A stretch of 38,323 nt of DNA from a virus. The position numbers and the translations under genes are program-made. Location: the IMG/VR virus record IMGVR_UViG_3300032245_000124, positions 1-38,323 of that record. One strand, 5' to 3'. The stretch's first letter is position 1. Every line of letters begins with the position of its first letter. The notes under the pieces were generated by a model. That model saw nothing but the letters and a program-made list of their open reading frames with translations, did not search any database and was not told where the DNA came from. Positions 17,855 through 25,986 of this stretch are shown here, piece by piece.

Positions 17855-18922
17855 CTATGCGGCGACTTCTTCCTCGCCTATGTAAAAACGCAGGTTTCCA
17901 GCAAGGCGAGCATCATCTGGAGCTAGTCTACATGCCTCTTTGCCCTGCTGAATAGAAGTATCTTTCAGCCCTAAATACCAAGCGGAAATTGCCGCCAAGT
18001 CGTGAGTCTTCCATCCCCAAACCTCAGGATCGCAGGTGTAAACCAATTTTTTGTCTTTGATTTGCAAGGCGCTCATCGCAGCCGAATGGCAGTCGTGCCA
18101 CATCTGTCTGCGGTAGCAATGCATAGAAAGGTCTACCCAAGGCTCCCTGACGCCGGAATCCTCTGCAATAGCCCGACGAAACCACTTCAAAGCCTCATCC
18201 CAAAGGCCAAGACCTTCGTTCGACTTTCCAAGCAGGCGCATGGCGTAGCAGCGTTCGTTGCCCCATGTCGCCTCAGGCATAGCCAGATACTTATTCAGGG
18301 CCTCTACAGCCTCGTCCCACTTGCTGTAGAACGTAAGCTCTCTTGCGTAATAGAAAGCATTCCGGGGGCAGCGCGGGTCCTCCGTAACGGCCAGCTTCAA
18401 TAGGTCAAGATACTGCCCTCTCGACTTTGCCGGATCAGGATGGTGGCTCACCAGAAGCATGTCGGTGTGCGCATAGACCTCCTGAACCCTAGCATCAGGA
18501 CGAATATATTCATGGCATGGATGATGCCAGTGGTAGCCATGACGAGAGTGAACCTTCTCAGAGTAAAACAATACTCCGTTGCCCCAATCAAACTTGTAAC
18601 GAAGGCGCGTAGTGTTTTCCGTCCATACCCGCTCAATCTCTTCACGCCAGCCCGTCTCCAGAATCTCATCCAGATCAAGGCTGATGCAGACGTCAACGTC
18701 GCTTGGAATAAGCGCCATAGCAGCGTCACGCGCCTTGTCGAAGCGCCAAGGGCTGATGCATATCTCCGAGACGGATATACCCCTTGCGCGAGCCTTCGCA
18801 ACCGTATCATCGGTCGATCCGGTATCGGCAATCATGATCAGATCAGCATCCTTGGCTGAGTCGCAGAACCTATCGACAAACTGCGATTCATTCTTGCTGA
18901 TAGCGTATACGCAGATTTTCAT
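17855..18922 (-). CDS. Family-2 glycosyltransferase with TPR-like C-terminus
   Basis: 355 aa from the ATG at 18922; a TTG two codons upstream is the alternative. The GT-A fold is indicated by the nucleotide-binding start KICVYAISKNESQFVDRF, then IADTGSTDDTV and the DxD-like DLDE at 83-86 (metal/sugar-nucleotide binding). Residues ~185-345 carry helical TPR-like repeats (ELTFYSKWDEAVEALNKYLA, EGLGLWDEALKWFRRAI). It resembles WaaE/KdtX-type transferases. It lies between the collagen-like fibre module and the S74 fibre gene and is intact. It could decorate a virion protein or modify host surface glycans to exclude other phages. The enzyme class is well supported; the target is inferred. Confidence 0.85.
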   Translation of the reverse strand: MKICVYAISKNESQFVDRFCDSAKDADLIMIADTGSTDDTVAKARARGISVSEICISPWRFDKARDAAMALIPSDVDVCISLDLDEILETGWREEIERVWTENTTRLRYKFDWGNGVLFYSEKVHSRHGYHWHHPCHEYIRPDARVQEVYAHTDMLLVSHHPDPAKSRGQYLDLLKLAVTEDPRCPRNAFYYARELTFYSKWDEAVEALNKYLAMPEATWGNERCYAMRLLGKSNEGLGLWDEALKWFRRAIAEDSGVREPWVDLSMHCYRRQMWHDCHSAAMSALQIKDKKLVYTCDPEVWGWKTHDLAAISAWYLGLKDTSIQQGKEACRLAPDDARLAGNLRFYIGEEEVAA

Positions 18923-18928
18923 CTTCAA

Positions 18929-19252
18929 TCAATTCCAAGGATTTGGAAGCGCAACAATTTCGGGAAATAACTTGTCTTTAATTTCTTCTGCAACTGCAGC
19001 CTCTACAAAAGCGCGGTCAAGGCCACTGGCAAAACACCAAGAAAGAACTTGATCTTGGGTAAGATGTTCGTAAGGGGTAAATTCACCTCCCCCAAAGTTC
19101 GCAAGCTCAACTTCTCCAAATTGAGTTCCGGTAGTTTCACCTTGCGTTCCGACGCATCGCCAAATTATTAAACAAACAACATTTTTATGTTCTGCAGCTA
19201 CCTTCTTTACAAGCATCTGATCAACAAACCATTCATAAGAAACGTCAATCAT
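18929..19252 (-). CDS. Small fibre-associated protein (DUF7936-like)
   Basis: 107 aa with AAGGA 7 nt before the ATG. The N-terminus MIDVSYEWFVDQMLVKK is strand-like and the C-terminal half, HLTQDQVLSWCFASGLDR then VEAAVAEEIKDKLFPE and PNPWN, matches a small family commonly encoded right after fibre genes in aquatic phages. The Shine-Dalgarno overlaps the stop of the collagen-like fibre gene, so translation is probably coupled. It is a possible fibre-assembly or attachment helper. The family name is recalled and not checked. Confidence 0.6.
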   Translation of the reverse strand: MIDVSYEWFVDQMLVKKVAAEHKNVVCLIIWRCVGTQGETTGTQFGEVELANFGGGEFTPYEHLTQDQVLSWCFASGLDRAFVEAAVAEEIKDKLFPEIVALPNPWN

Positions 19253-19261
19253 ATTTATTCC

Positions 19262-21292
19262 TTACACAAGAACCAGAGCAACAGATCGAACAATACCATC
19301 AGAGCCTTTTGCCTTGATGGTCAATGTTGTGTTGTTCGTCAGTTCAAATACAACGTCTCCGTTATCTACTGGAGTAACAGAAGCTCCGGGGGTAAATCCA
19401 AATGTTCCATTTACGTCTAGCTTGTAATCAGGGACAGATTCATTGATTCCAACATTTCCAGAAGATACGATACGGAGCTTTTCAATTCCGTTCGTTGATA
19501 TAGCAATTTCGTTAATGGTTGGAAACCATATTCCAGTATCAAGGTCTGTGCTTCTCGCAATAGATGGTAAATTTGCAGTTCCTGCGGCAAAGGCCGCAAC
19601 ACCGCCAACAGTTAAAGGTGCCGTGATATTCGCGTAAGTCGCGCCAATACCAACTCGTTGCGTGTCGTTCCGTATAACTATTGCATCGTTTGTTCCGAGA
19701 GTGGTGCTTCTGGAAATTTTAAAGGCTTTACTGTCACTTCCATCGCAGCCAACAGTCCAGTTTGCTGCAGTGGCTGATGAATTGTTAAATAAAACAAAGG
19801 CGTCAGATGTGCCTAAAATTCCAGCAGTTGATAAATTAAGTTTAGCCCCACCAGTGGTTCCATTCGTAATATTAACTAAAGTATTATCACTAAAATTTCC
19901 GCCAGTTACCGTCATCGGATTGCCACTTGCGGCGCTTTGAGTAACGGTAAGCACCCCTAAAGACAGCGAATTCAAACCAGAAATAGTCAGGCTTGAACCA
20001 TTTACATATGACCCGTTATCATCTACGCCGATACTTAAAGTATTAGAATTGCCACCATTATAAGAAAAATACCAAAACGCTCCTGCACTACTAAGTTGCC
20101 CTTCTATTTGACTGGTATAAGTTCCACCAACTACGTCAGAGTTATAAAAACTAGCAACATTTGAACCTAAACCTGTCGGCGCAACAACATCAAGAACATA
20201 ATTAGGCGCTGGATCGTTAATACCGACAAAATTATTTACGCTGTCTACATACAAAGTTCCCGGAGTAATGCTTGCAGGGCCAGTAGGTCCTGTAGGACCC
20301 GTAGGACCAGTCGGACCTGTCGGTCCTGTAGGACCCGTGGGACCAGCTACGGTTGATGCTGCACCAGTAGGACCAGTCGGGCCAGTGGGACCAGCAACGG
20401 TAGAAGCCGCACCAGTAGGACCTGTTGGTCCAGTGGGACCAGTGGGGCCTGTTGGGCCTTGAACGGTAGAGGCTGCACCAGTAGGTCCAGTGGGACCAAT
20501 AGGACCAGTGGGTCCCGTAGGACCAATAACGGTCGATGCTGCTCCGGTAGGGCCTGTAGGACCCGTAGGACCTGTCGGACCAAAGATGTCGCGCCATGAC
20601 CCACCTACGTAACCCTCGACGGTCTGATCGTCTTCATTGAAGCGGATCATTCCCGGCAGGCCAACAGGACGCTCTGCAGTCGTTCCTGAGGGCAGTGTTA
20701 CCGAACCAGTCCCCGGCAGGATGGGATCATCCGCAATCGAAAGAACAGGGCTTCCACCAACGCCATTGCCGTTTACAACGTCGATCTGATCTGCAGTCCC
20801 TTGGATCGTGACGCCGCCGATTGAGCCGCCGCCTTGAGCGACGAGAATTCCAACGCCTGAGTAATTGGCAAGTCCTTGCACGGTCCCGGACAAGCTCAGT
20901 GTCGGATCGCCTGCCTGACCACCTCCATTCGCAATTGATATCCCTGATCCCGTAACAGCGATCTGTCTCGGCGTGACAGTCGTGCCTCCGGTCTTAACAA
21001 CAATTCCGTTTCCAGCGTTTTCCAGTGATTCAGAAGCGCCATTCAATTCGATGGTAATTGCAGCCTGCGCACCGGCATCAACAATTCCAATACCGTTCTG
21101 ACCTGCAAGCGCCCTGCTGTTCGGTAGCGTAGGCTCTTGGTTGACCGTAATGAATGTCTGCGTCTGGTTCGGCGCAGTCGATATTGCCTGAGTCGTCGTG
21201 CGGACAGTGATGCCACTTTGAACGATTGGGACTATCTCTGTGCCATCCAGCGGCTGCGCTGCTGGCAGATCGGTGATTCTGGTATTTGCCAT
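19262..21292 (-). CDS. Collagen-like tail fibre
   Basis: 676 aa starting [19 protein letters not shown], a typical fibre N-terminus. Residues ~238-340 are Gly-x-y triplets dominated by GPT, broken by AASTV spacers, which predicts a collagen-like triple helix. The N-terminal part (~60-200) contains beta strands with [18 protein letters not shown]-like repeats. The C-terminal part has fibre motifs ([33 protein letters not shown]) but no S74 domain. Its ATG shares one base with the previous stop (TAATG). It probably forms a trimeric fibre or whisker separate from the S74 fibre. Confidence 0.85.
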   Translation of the reverse strand: MANTRITDLPAAQPLDGTEIVPIVQSGITVRTTTQAISTAPNQTQTFITVNQEPTLPNSRALAGQNGIGIVDAGAQAAITIELNGASESLENAGNGIVVKTGGTTVTPRQIAVTGSGISIANGGGQAGDPTLSLSGTVQGLANYSGVGILVAQGGGSIGGVTIQGTADQIDVVNGNGVGGSPVLSIADDPILPGTGSVTLPSGTTAERPVGLPGMIRFNEDDQTVEGYVGGSWRDIFGPTGPTGPTGPTGAASTVIGPTGPTGPIGPTGPTGAASTVQGPTGPTGPTGPTGPTGAASTVAGPTGPTGPTGAASTVAGPTGPTGPTGPTGPTGPTGPTGPASITPGTLYVDSVNNFVGINDPAPNYVLDVVAPTGLGSNVASFYNSDVVGGTYTSQIEGQLSSAGAFWYFSYNGGNSNTLSIGVDDNGSYVNGSSLTISGLNSLSLGVLTVTQSAASGNPMTVTGGNFSDNTLVNITNGTTGGAKLNLSTAGILGTSDAFVLFNNSSATAANWTVGCDGSDSKAFKISRSTTLGTNDAIVIRNDTQRVGIGATYANITAPLTVGGVAAFAAGTANLPSIARSTDLDTGIWFPTINEIAISTNGIEKLRIVSSGNVGINESVPDYKLDVNGTFGFTPGASVTPVDNGDVVFELTNNTTLTIKAKGSDGIVRSVALVLV
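20273..20581 (-). repeat. GPT-triplet (collagen-like) repeat region
   Basis: About 100 codons made of Gly-Pro-Thr triplets in blocks of three to eight, separated by GAASTV-x interruptions. On the DNA this is a run of nine-base units (GGACCTACT and synonyms). Such low-complexity DNA is prone to slippage, so copy number may vary between isolates. The interruptions recur at five places and keep the triplet frame. Confidence 0.9.
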
Positions 21293-21621
21293 TACGGTGT
21301 TACCTCAAGGCCATCAAGATTGCCGTCATTTGCGCCCTGCTCTGTTGAAATTACTAAGCCGCCGTAGTCACCCGTAGTCAGATCATTCGGGTCCGTTGCA
21401 ACACTGACGTCAGGACGAGGAAAACGAAGCGCAATCTTCTCGGTTTGACGCGCCGGAAGACGATACGGGTCCTTCTGATCGGCGCATCCTTGGTCACATA
21501 CGCGAAGACCGGGGAAGTTCGGGTCATTCGTCATCGATGCATAGGGCCGCTTGCACTTACACCTATCACAAATTGCTATAGCAAGAGTTTCAAGACCTCT
21601 TGTATCAAGAAATTTTGGCAT
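21292..21621 (-). CDS. Small zinc-ribbon virion-module protein
   Basis: 109 aa. Cysteines 18, 21 and 23 (CDRCKC) and 42 and 46 (VCDQGC) form a zinc-ribbon-like pair, and the following [11 protein letters not shown] is a conserved signature of small phage proteins found between tail adaptor and fibre genes (recalled). The ATG at 21621 lies 17 bp inside the HNH nuclease frame and has AAAGG about 10 nt upstream, inside the nuclease gene. The C-terminus is acidic and probably disordered. Function is unknown; a structural or DNA-contact role is inferred. Confidence 0.7.
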   Translation of the reverse strand: MPKFLDTRGLETLAIAICDRCKCKRPYASMTNDPNFPGLRVCDQGCADQKDPYRLPARQTEKIALRFPRPDVSVATDPNDLTTGDYGGLVISTEQGANDGNLDGLEVTP

Positions 21622-22174
21622 TATTGATTACCTTTGATACAAAGCCAATCGAACACCCTACCTCTATAACAATCTCGTCGTATTTCTTCCCCTGCATACG
21701 CAAATCTAAAACTTTTTTGGCTTTAATTGCAGATTTTTCTCTGATTATATTAGAGCTTGCTTTTTGAGCCTTTACTTTTTTCTCTGATATTGATTTTGCA
21801 TAATCATGATCAGAAGAAAACTTTTCCTTGAATTTTTTACCGGCCTCTTTTTGATACCCTTCTTTTCTATTTTTAGTCGCATTTGATCTAACGGACTTCA
21901 TATGAAAATCAAATTCAGGGTCAATAGCCCTACGCTCTTTAATTTTTAACTCTCTTTGCTTACTAAAAACAGAATAAACCTCTGGGTCTACAATTTTTTG
22001 TAACCAATTGCTTGCCCATTTATCTCTGATGTCTCCATACATTTTATATCGAACCAAATGCGCTATTGCGTGATCAATAGGGTGCAACAATACGAGATTT
22101 TCAGGCGCATTAGTTCCCCCCATGTATCGAGGAATTATGTGATGTTTGTGAAAACCTGAAAGTAGTTGATTCAT
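21605..22174 (-). CDS. HNH homing endonuclease with C-terminal HTH
   Basis: 189 aa. The HNH core lies at the N-terminus: FHKHHIIPRYMGG (H11/H12), then NAPENLVLLHPIDHAIAH supplying the Asn and His ligands. The middle is Lys-rich. Residues ~150-185 (LRMQGKKYDEIVIEVGCSIG) read as a resolvase-type helix-turn-helix that would read the target. The gene is AT-rich. Its start overlaps the adaptor stop as ATGA and its last six codons overlap the Zn-ribbon gene. It is likely a free-standing mobile endonuclease. Confidence 0.9.
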   Translation of the reverse strand: MNQLLSGFHKHHIIPRYMGGTNAPENLVLLHPIDHAIAHLVRYKMYGDIRDKWASNWLQKIVDPEVYSVFSKQRELKIKERRAIDPEFDFHMKSVRSNATKNRKEGYQKEAGKKFKEKFSSDHDYAKSISEKKVKAQKASSNIIREKSAIKAKKVLDLRMQGKKYDEIVIEVGCSIGFVSKVINNAKIS

Positions 22175-23241
22175 CTGGTATATGGCGAAATATTCGGCGC
22201 AAAATAAATTGGCGAGCGATCTCGCTCCTCTTGCTCAGCTTCGTAGAGGAATTTTTCGGCCATTTTCTCCAGATACGCAACCTTTTCCATCGGCACGGCA
22301 GGCAATTCAAGCGACATCCTGTGCGCAAGCATGAAAATCGTTGCCTCATACCATCTTTGAGGAACTTCAAGCTGATTTTGGAGCGCACCAACGTCCTGAA
22401 TCTGCCGCGAACACCATACAGTCATCTGAACGAAGGGGTCTGACGGCACCGGCCACAGATAAAGCTTCGGTTGCGGGATCGTCCGGTCAAACCAGAACTG
22501 AAATGGCTGGTTTGCAGTGAAGTTTTTGTTCGGAAGGTTGGTGTAATCGTCTCGGTTAAGCCGCGCCATCGTGATTTCAGTGCTGTTGTTGCCAACGTAG
22601 AACTCACGAACAATCAAAGTCGCACCGCCAGTCTCGCGCATGCGGTAGTAACGCACATTCTGGCCCGGTTCAATGTCATACCAGAGCCATTCATTGTTCA
22701 CCCAAGTCACCTCACCGGGGTCGTAGAGCGTAGACCACGTAGAACCATCGGTCGAATACTCCAAAACCACGTTGAACGTCCCGCTCACACCCGGCAAGAT
22801 GCCAATCGATCCGGCATAAATCTCGTTGTATTCACCAAAATCGATAGCGATGTTGCCATTCGGAGATGTCTGCGTCGTCATCGTATCGACGTCGCTGTCG
22901 AACGCATTCGCAACAACGCCGGATGATGTCGTGTAACCACCGGTCGAGTTCGGAGTCGGTCGATTCATGCGCCGATACAGCGCATTCAAGACATCAACAT
23001 AGCCGACAGGAAGATCGTAGATGTATTGATTGGCCTTGAGGCCGAAGATTTTCTTCTCAATCGCCCAATACTGGATGCCTTTGTTGATGAGGCTTGAGAG
23101 AAGGAAGAACAGGCTTTCCCTTGCGGACACCTGTTGCTCTGAGGTTAGCTCTTCAGCAAGCTTTCCGCAGCGCCGCGCACCGTGATCAATCATAGTCATA
23201 ACGTCAATCACGGTTGTTCCAACAGTATTACTGTAACTCAT
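22171..23241 (-). CDS. Tail adaptor protein with discoidin-like insert
   Basis: 356 aa. The helical start (VIDVMTMIDHGARRCGKLAE, RESLFFLLSSLINKGIQYW, LPVGYVDVLNALYRRM) and the end (VPQRWYEATIFMLAHRMSLE) are the split halves of an adaptor/gp4-like protein that contacts the portal. Between them, residues ~97-222 form a beta domain (NIAIDFGEYNEIYAGSIGIL, VVLEYSTDGSTWSTL, VRYYRMRETGG) with the pattern of F5/8-type C (discoidin) carbohydrate-binding modules. Its start lies in ATGA with the GIY-YIG nuclease. The core role is head-tail joining; the insert may bind surface glycans. Confidence 0.7.
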   Translation of the reverse strand: MSYSNTVGTTVIDVMTMIDHGARRCGKLAEELTSEQQVSARESLFFLLSSLINKGIQYWAIEKKIFGLKANQYIYDLPVGYVDVLNALYRRMNRPTPNSTGGYTTSSGVVANAFDSDVDTMTTQTSPNGNIAIDFGEYNEIYAGSIGILPGVSGTFNVVLEYSTDGSTWSTLYDPGEVTWVNNEWLWYDIEPGQNVRYYRMRETGGATLIVREFYVGNNSTEITMARLNRDDYTNLPNKNFTANQPFQFWFDRTIPQPKLYLWPVPSDPFVQMTVWCSRQIQDVGALQNQLEVPQRWYEATIFMLAHRMSLELPAVPMEKVAYLEKMAEKFLYEAEQEERDRSPIYFAPNISPYTR

Positions 23242-23849
23242 ACTGTTTCAGCCTTTCTTTTTGCGATTGCAATTGCATGGGCAGCGACTCTTTTTGCAAT
23301 CATTTCTGAAGACTGTTTTTTACCAAACATGGGATTTTTATCACCAATTTTTTGGTTACTTAAATGCTTTTTTTGTTCAACAGAAAGAGTCCAAGATTTT
23401 TCAGTGTTACCTTTATGCCTACCTTCAGACCAAGCCTTTTTTAATGCTTCCGATCTTTTTTTCTTTGTAATATCTGATGGAAATTTTCCTTTATGAGACT
23501 CAGACATTTTATTTCTTAATTCTTTTGATGGCATAAATGTTCCATCACCACCAGATGTTAAATTGTATCCATTTGGGGAAATTGTGTTGTGTTCTTTAAT
23601 CAACATAATTTCAATTGATTTTGCGCTTTCGGAACAGAAAGCATCCGCATAATGCGTAAACACAAAATTTGATACGCCGTATTTTTTTATGGCGGCGTGA
23701 AGCGCGGGATTCCTACCGTTTGCGTTTTTATGTGTATTCCAACGCTTCGATAGATTGTTTGTAATGCCAATATACTGCTTGCCATTGGCAACATTTGTTA
23801 CTATGTAAATCTTATATAGAGATTTACCAACAGTTCCAGACGTAGCCAT
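23238..23849 (-). CDS. GIY-YIG homing endonuclease
   Basis: 203 aa with AAGGA 8 nt before the ATG. The nuclease core is KIYIVTNVANGKQYIGIT, with candidate catalytic Arg36 and Glu80 (KSIEIMLIKEHNT), then SPNGYNLTSGGDGTF. The C-terminus carries NUMOD-like basic motifs (NKMSESHKGKF, KHLSNQKIGDKNPMFGKK). It is a paralogue of the nuclease at 12187-12792. It is AT-rich and ends in ATGA with the adaptor start. Its first eight residues, MATSGTVG, precede the conserved nuclease core and resemble the adaptor's own start MSYSNTVG, as if part of the adaptor's 5' end had been captured. Confidence 0.9.
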   Translation of the reverse strand: MATSGTVGKSLYKIYIVTNVANGKQYIGITNNLSKRWNTHKNANGRNPALHAAIKKYGVSNFVFTHYADAFCSESAKSIEIMLIKEHNTISPNGYNLTSGGDGTFMPSKELRNKMSESHKGKFPSDITKKKRSEALKKAWSEGRHKGNTEKSWTLSVEQKKHLSNQKIGDKNPMFGKKQSSEMIAKRVAAHAIAIAKRKAETV

Positions 23850-23860
23850 TTAACATCCTT

Positions 23861-24382
23861 TCACCAGCCCGGACAATTCCACCGCTTCATCGATGCTCTT
23901 GCCCTGCTGCCGCGATCACTTTTACGAGCGACTGGCTCCATTCTCGCGCAGAAGGAATCTCTGCGAGGACCGCCTTGCGGTTGTGGAGCCTTCAAGTTAC
24001 TTCCAGTCTCACGATTATACTTCTCGCGGCCTTTAGCCGTAAGGCCAGCGCCACGTTCTACCGGCATCTTTTCGCCGCGACCGACAGCCAAGCTCGGACC
24101 ACCATCTTTCATCTTGGCTGTTTTTGCTGCCTGCCGAAAATCTTTAGCAGATGGCGCACCTTCGCTACCAACTTTGCGCATCTTTTCGCCAGAACCGCTT
24201 GCGATTCTTTCGCGCTTTTTATGGATGTTTTCGTAAAGACCGCCACCCTTAAAATTCTTTTTCTCATCAGCTTTGGCAAACTCTTTGCCGACCTTTTGAG
24301 AGATGCCTACCTTCTTGGCAAACTCAGGGTTGTGCGCGACCGCTTCCATCAATCGATGCTGGGAAAGTGATTTGCTTGGCAT
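23861..24382 (-). CDS. DUF6321-type small virion-associated protein (composite)
   Basis: 173 aa, strongly basic. Three blocks can be seen: ~8-40 (HRLMEAVAHNPEFAKKVG), ~45-90 (GLYENIHKKRERIASGSGEK, then MRKVGSEGAPSAKDFRQAA) and ~110-173 (GLTAKGREKYNRETGSNLKA, then PQGGPRRDSFCARM and MKRWNCPGW). The last block matches DUF6321. As far as I recall the three blocks are often separate small proteins in other phages, so this looks like a fusion. It may bind DNA or nucleotides. No clear Shine-Dalgarno is seen; the start lies 2 nt after the preceding stop. Confidence 0.7.
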   Translation of the reverse strand: MPSKSLSQHRLMEAVAHNPEFAKKVGISQKVGKEFAKADEKKNFKGGGLYENIHKKRERIASGSGEKMRKVGSEGAPSAKDFRQAAKTAKMKDGGPSLAVGRGEKMPVERGAGLTAKGREKYNRETGSNLKAPQPQGGPRRDSFCARMEPVARKSDRGSRARASMKRWNCPGW

Positions 24383-24384
24383 GG

Positions 24385-25158
24385 TTAGTCAGAATTTTTG
24401 ATAAGAACTAACTCAAAAAAACCAGCGGCTTCATTGTCAACAGCACCACCAATTGCTTCGCCTTGAATACGAGTCTTCTCAGCAATTGCAATAGGATAAG
24501 GAAATTCAATTGCAGAGATGCCGTTGTTGGTTACGATAACAGGGCCAGTCAATGCAATTCCGTTTGTGCCAACAAAGCGTGTTCGCGCAGTAATCAAAGT
24601 GGTTCCAGCATCTTGCGCCAAACCAATTCTAGCTATTGTTAAATAGCCAGTGTAACCAGCGGGAATGGTATATTGGCTTGAAGTTGCATTGTTAAAACCA
24701 GCAGCAATCACATTGTAAATGGTTGCTGGAACTCCAGAGGTCACAGTGCCTGTGCCAATGTAAATGATGCCTTCATTTGCAAAGCTTGAACCTGCAGTTG
24801 TCACCAACATACTGTTGATGCGCAAAAATGAATTTGTGGTCGTAACAGCCGTCTGACCATTCATAGTCACCGTCTCACTGATGACTGCATAGTTGGCATC
24901 CAAACCAGTAATCAACACAGTTCGTGCGCCAGTTCCTGCTGATGTGTCGTCTGCGTCAGATGAACTAACGGTCATCTGCAAAGCGGCGGCGGCATAAGAT
25001 AAATTGCCAACAGGGGTAATCATCTCCCATGCGGTGTCAACATCAGAGTTGTATCCAGCAATCGTTACGACAGAGTGTGCCTGAATTTGACCACGCGCCA
25101 CCTGTAACTCAAACGGCTCATATGCACCTTGGCGGGACACTGATGAATAAATTCCCAT
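24385..25158 (-). CDS. Beta-rich virion structural protein
   Basis: 257 aa from the ATG at 25158, which has GGAG 8 nt upstream. A TTG four codons further up is rejected. The N-terminus GIYSSVSRQGAYEPFELQVA followed by RGQIQAHS is common in head-adjacent structural proteins. The rest is Thr/Ser/Gly-rich beta (TVSSSDADDTSAGTGARTVL, AGFNNATSSQYTIPAGYTGY). It is the first gene after the terminator at 25171-25197, so its expression may need readthrough or an unseen promoter. It is a possible decoration or tail-collar protein; the role is inferred. Confidence 0.6.
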   Translation of the reverse strand: MGIYSSVSRQGAYEPFELQVARGQIQAHSVVTIAGYNSDVDTAWEMITPVGNLSYAAAALQMTVSSSDADDTSAGTGARTVLITGLDANYAVISETVTMNGQTAVTTTNSFLRINSMLVTTAGSSFANEGIIYIGTGTVTSGVPATIYNVIAAGFNNATSSQYTIPAGYTGYLTIARIGLAQDAGTTLITARTRFVGTNGIALTGPVIVTNNGISAIEFPYPIAIAEKTRIQGEAIGGAVDNEAAGFFELVLIKNSD

Positions 25159-25170
25159 ATTTTTCTCCAA

Positions 25171-25197
25171 TTAAAAAGCAGGGGCCGAAGCCCCCAC
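25171..25197 (-). terminator. Rho-independent terminator with UUCG loop
   Basis: On the minus strand the sequence reads GTGGGGGCTTCGGCCCCTGC followed by TTTTT. The stem is GGGGC/GCCCC closed by a UUCG tetraloop and followed by a five-T tract. It lies in the 40-bp gap after the KGG-repeat gene and before the beta-rich structural gene, so it divides the head module from the tail module. It probably sets the ratio of head to tail transcripts. Confidence 0.85.
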
Positions 25198-25198
25198 T

Positions 25199-25984
25199 TT
25201 AAACGCAACCGCCTTTTTTCCGCAGCCGGATGTTCTTCTGGAAGTTCTCTGCGCCCTTCTTCTCCATACGGAGAGGACGGTCGTAAGCATCCTCCAGCTT
25301 CTTCATCTCTTCTGCAGTAGGGGTAGATACCGATGCCTCTTTGCGCTCTACAGCCGCAGTGCGAGTCACCGGCATGCCACCATCAGCCTTTTTTACTACG
25401 CCACCCTTCTTGAAGGTGCCTGACAGCTTGCTGATACTCACAGGAGGAGTAGGCTTCTTCTTCCCCTGCGGCATCTCGACGGCGCGTCCATCGTCCTGCA
25501 CGGACCCACCGTCAGCAAACTTTTTTACAGCACCACCCTTCTTGAAGCCGCCCTGACCTTTGACAACGCCACCGGTCTTGTAACCACCTTGACCTTTGAC
25601 TACGCCACCGGTCTTCAGGCCCTTGTGGGCCTTCGATGCAGGCTTGTCGGCATGAGCCTTCAGTTCGGCTTTGGTAGCTTCCTTGGCATGCATCGCCTTG
25701 GATTCAACCTCGCCGCCCTTCTTAGCCATCATCGGAGCAGCCATGCCCTTGCGGCCCATCATTGCGCGGCGACGCTCAGCCAACGAAGGCTTTGCGGGAG
25801 CAGCGGCAGCGGGAGCGGGCATGCGCGAACGCATCGCAGGCATCGCGGGCATTGCGGACATATCACCCATCGGACCGCCATCCATCTTTTTGACCGGCTT
25901 GCAGACCGAACCACCTTTTTTGAGCTTCAGAACAACCGAAGGTTCGGTCGTCTGCATTTTCACCATCGGCTTAAATTGGCCCAT
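25199..25984 (-). CDS. KGG-motif repeat protein of unknown function
   Basis: 261 aa, low complexity and strongly basic. Seven copies of K-[KT]-G-G-x-V occur at residues 22-27, 88-93, 124-129, 136-141, 148-153, 192-197 and 256-261, the last being the exact C-terminus (RKKGGCV). Two further DGG motifs (ADGGSV, ADGGMP) follow some copies. A Met/Pro/Ala-rich stretch lies at ~40-87. No enzymatic motif is present. Shine-Dalgarno AGGAG lies about 9 nt before the ATG. The same motif marks domain boundaries of the polyvalent protein and precedes the C-terminal block of the 1318-aa protein, which suggests a shared docking role. It was not assigned to any family I know. Confidence 0.75.
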   Translation of the reverse strand: MGQFKPMVKMQTTEPSVVLKLKKGGSVCKPVKKMDGGPMGDMSAMPAMPAMRSRMPAPAAAAPAKPSLAERRRAMMGRKGMAAPMMAKKGGEVESKAMHAKEATKAELKAHADKPASKAHKGLKTGGVVKGQGGYKTGGVVKGQGGFKKGGAVKKFADGGSVQDDGRAVEMPQGKKKPTPPVSISKLSGTFKKGGVVKKADGGMPVTRTAAVERKEASVSTPTAEEMKKLEDAYDRPLRMEKKGAENFQKNIRLRKKGGCV

Positions 25985-25986
25985 GA

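Noticed and set aside
20268-20462. Plus-strand frame encoding Gly-Pro-Val repeats
   Set aside because: The antisense of the GPT-triplet codons gives GPV triplets automatically. The minus-strand collagen-like fibre is the real gene.
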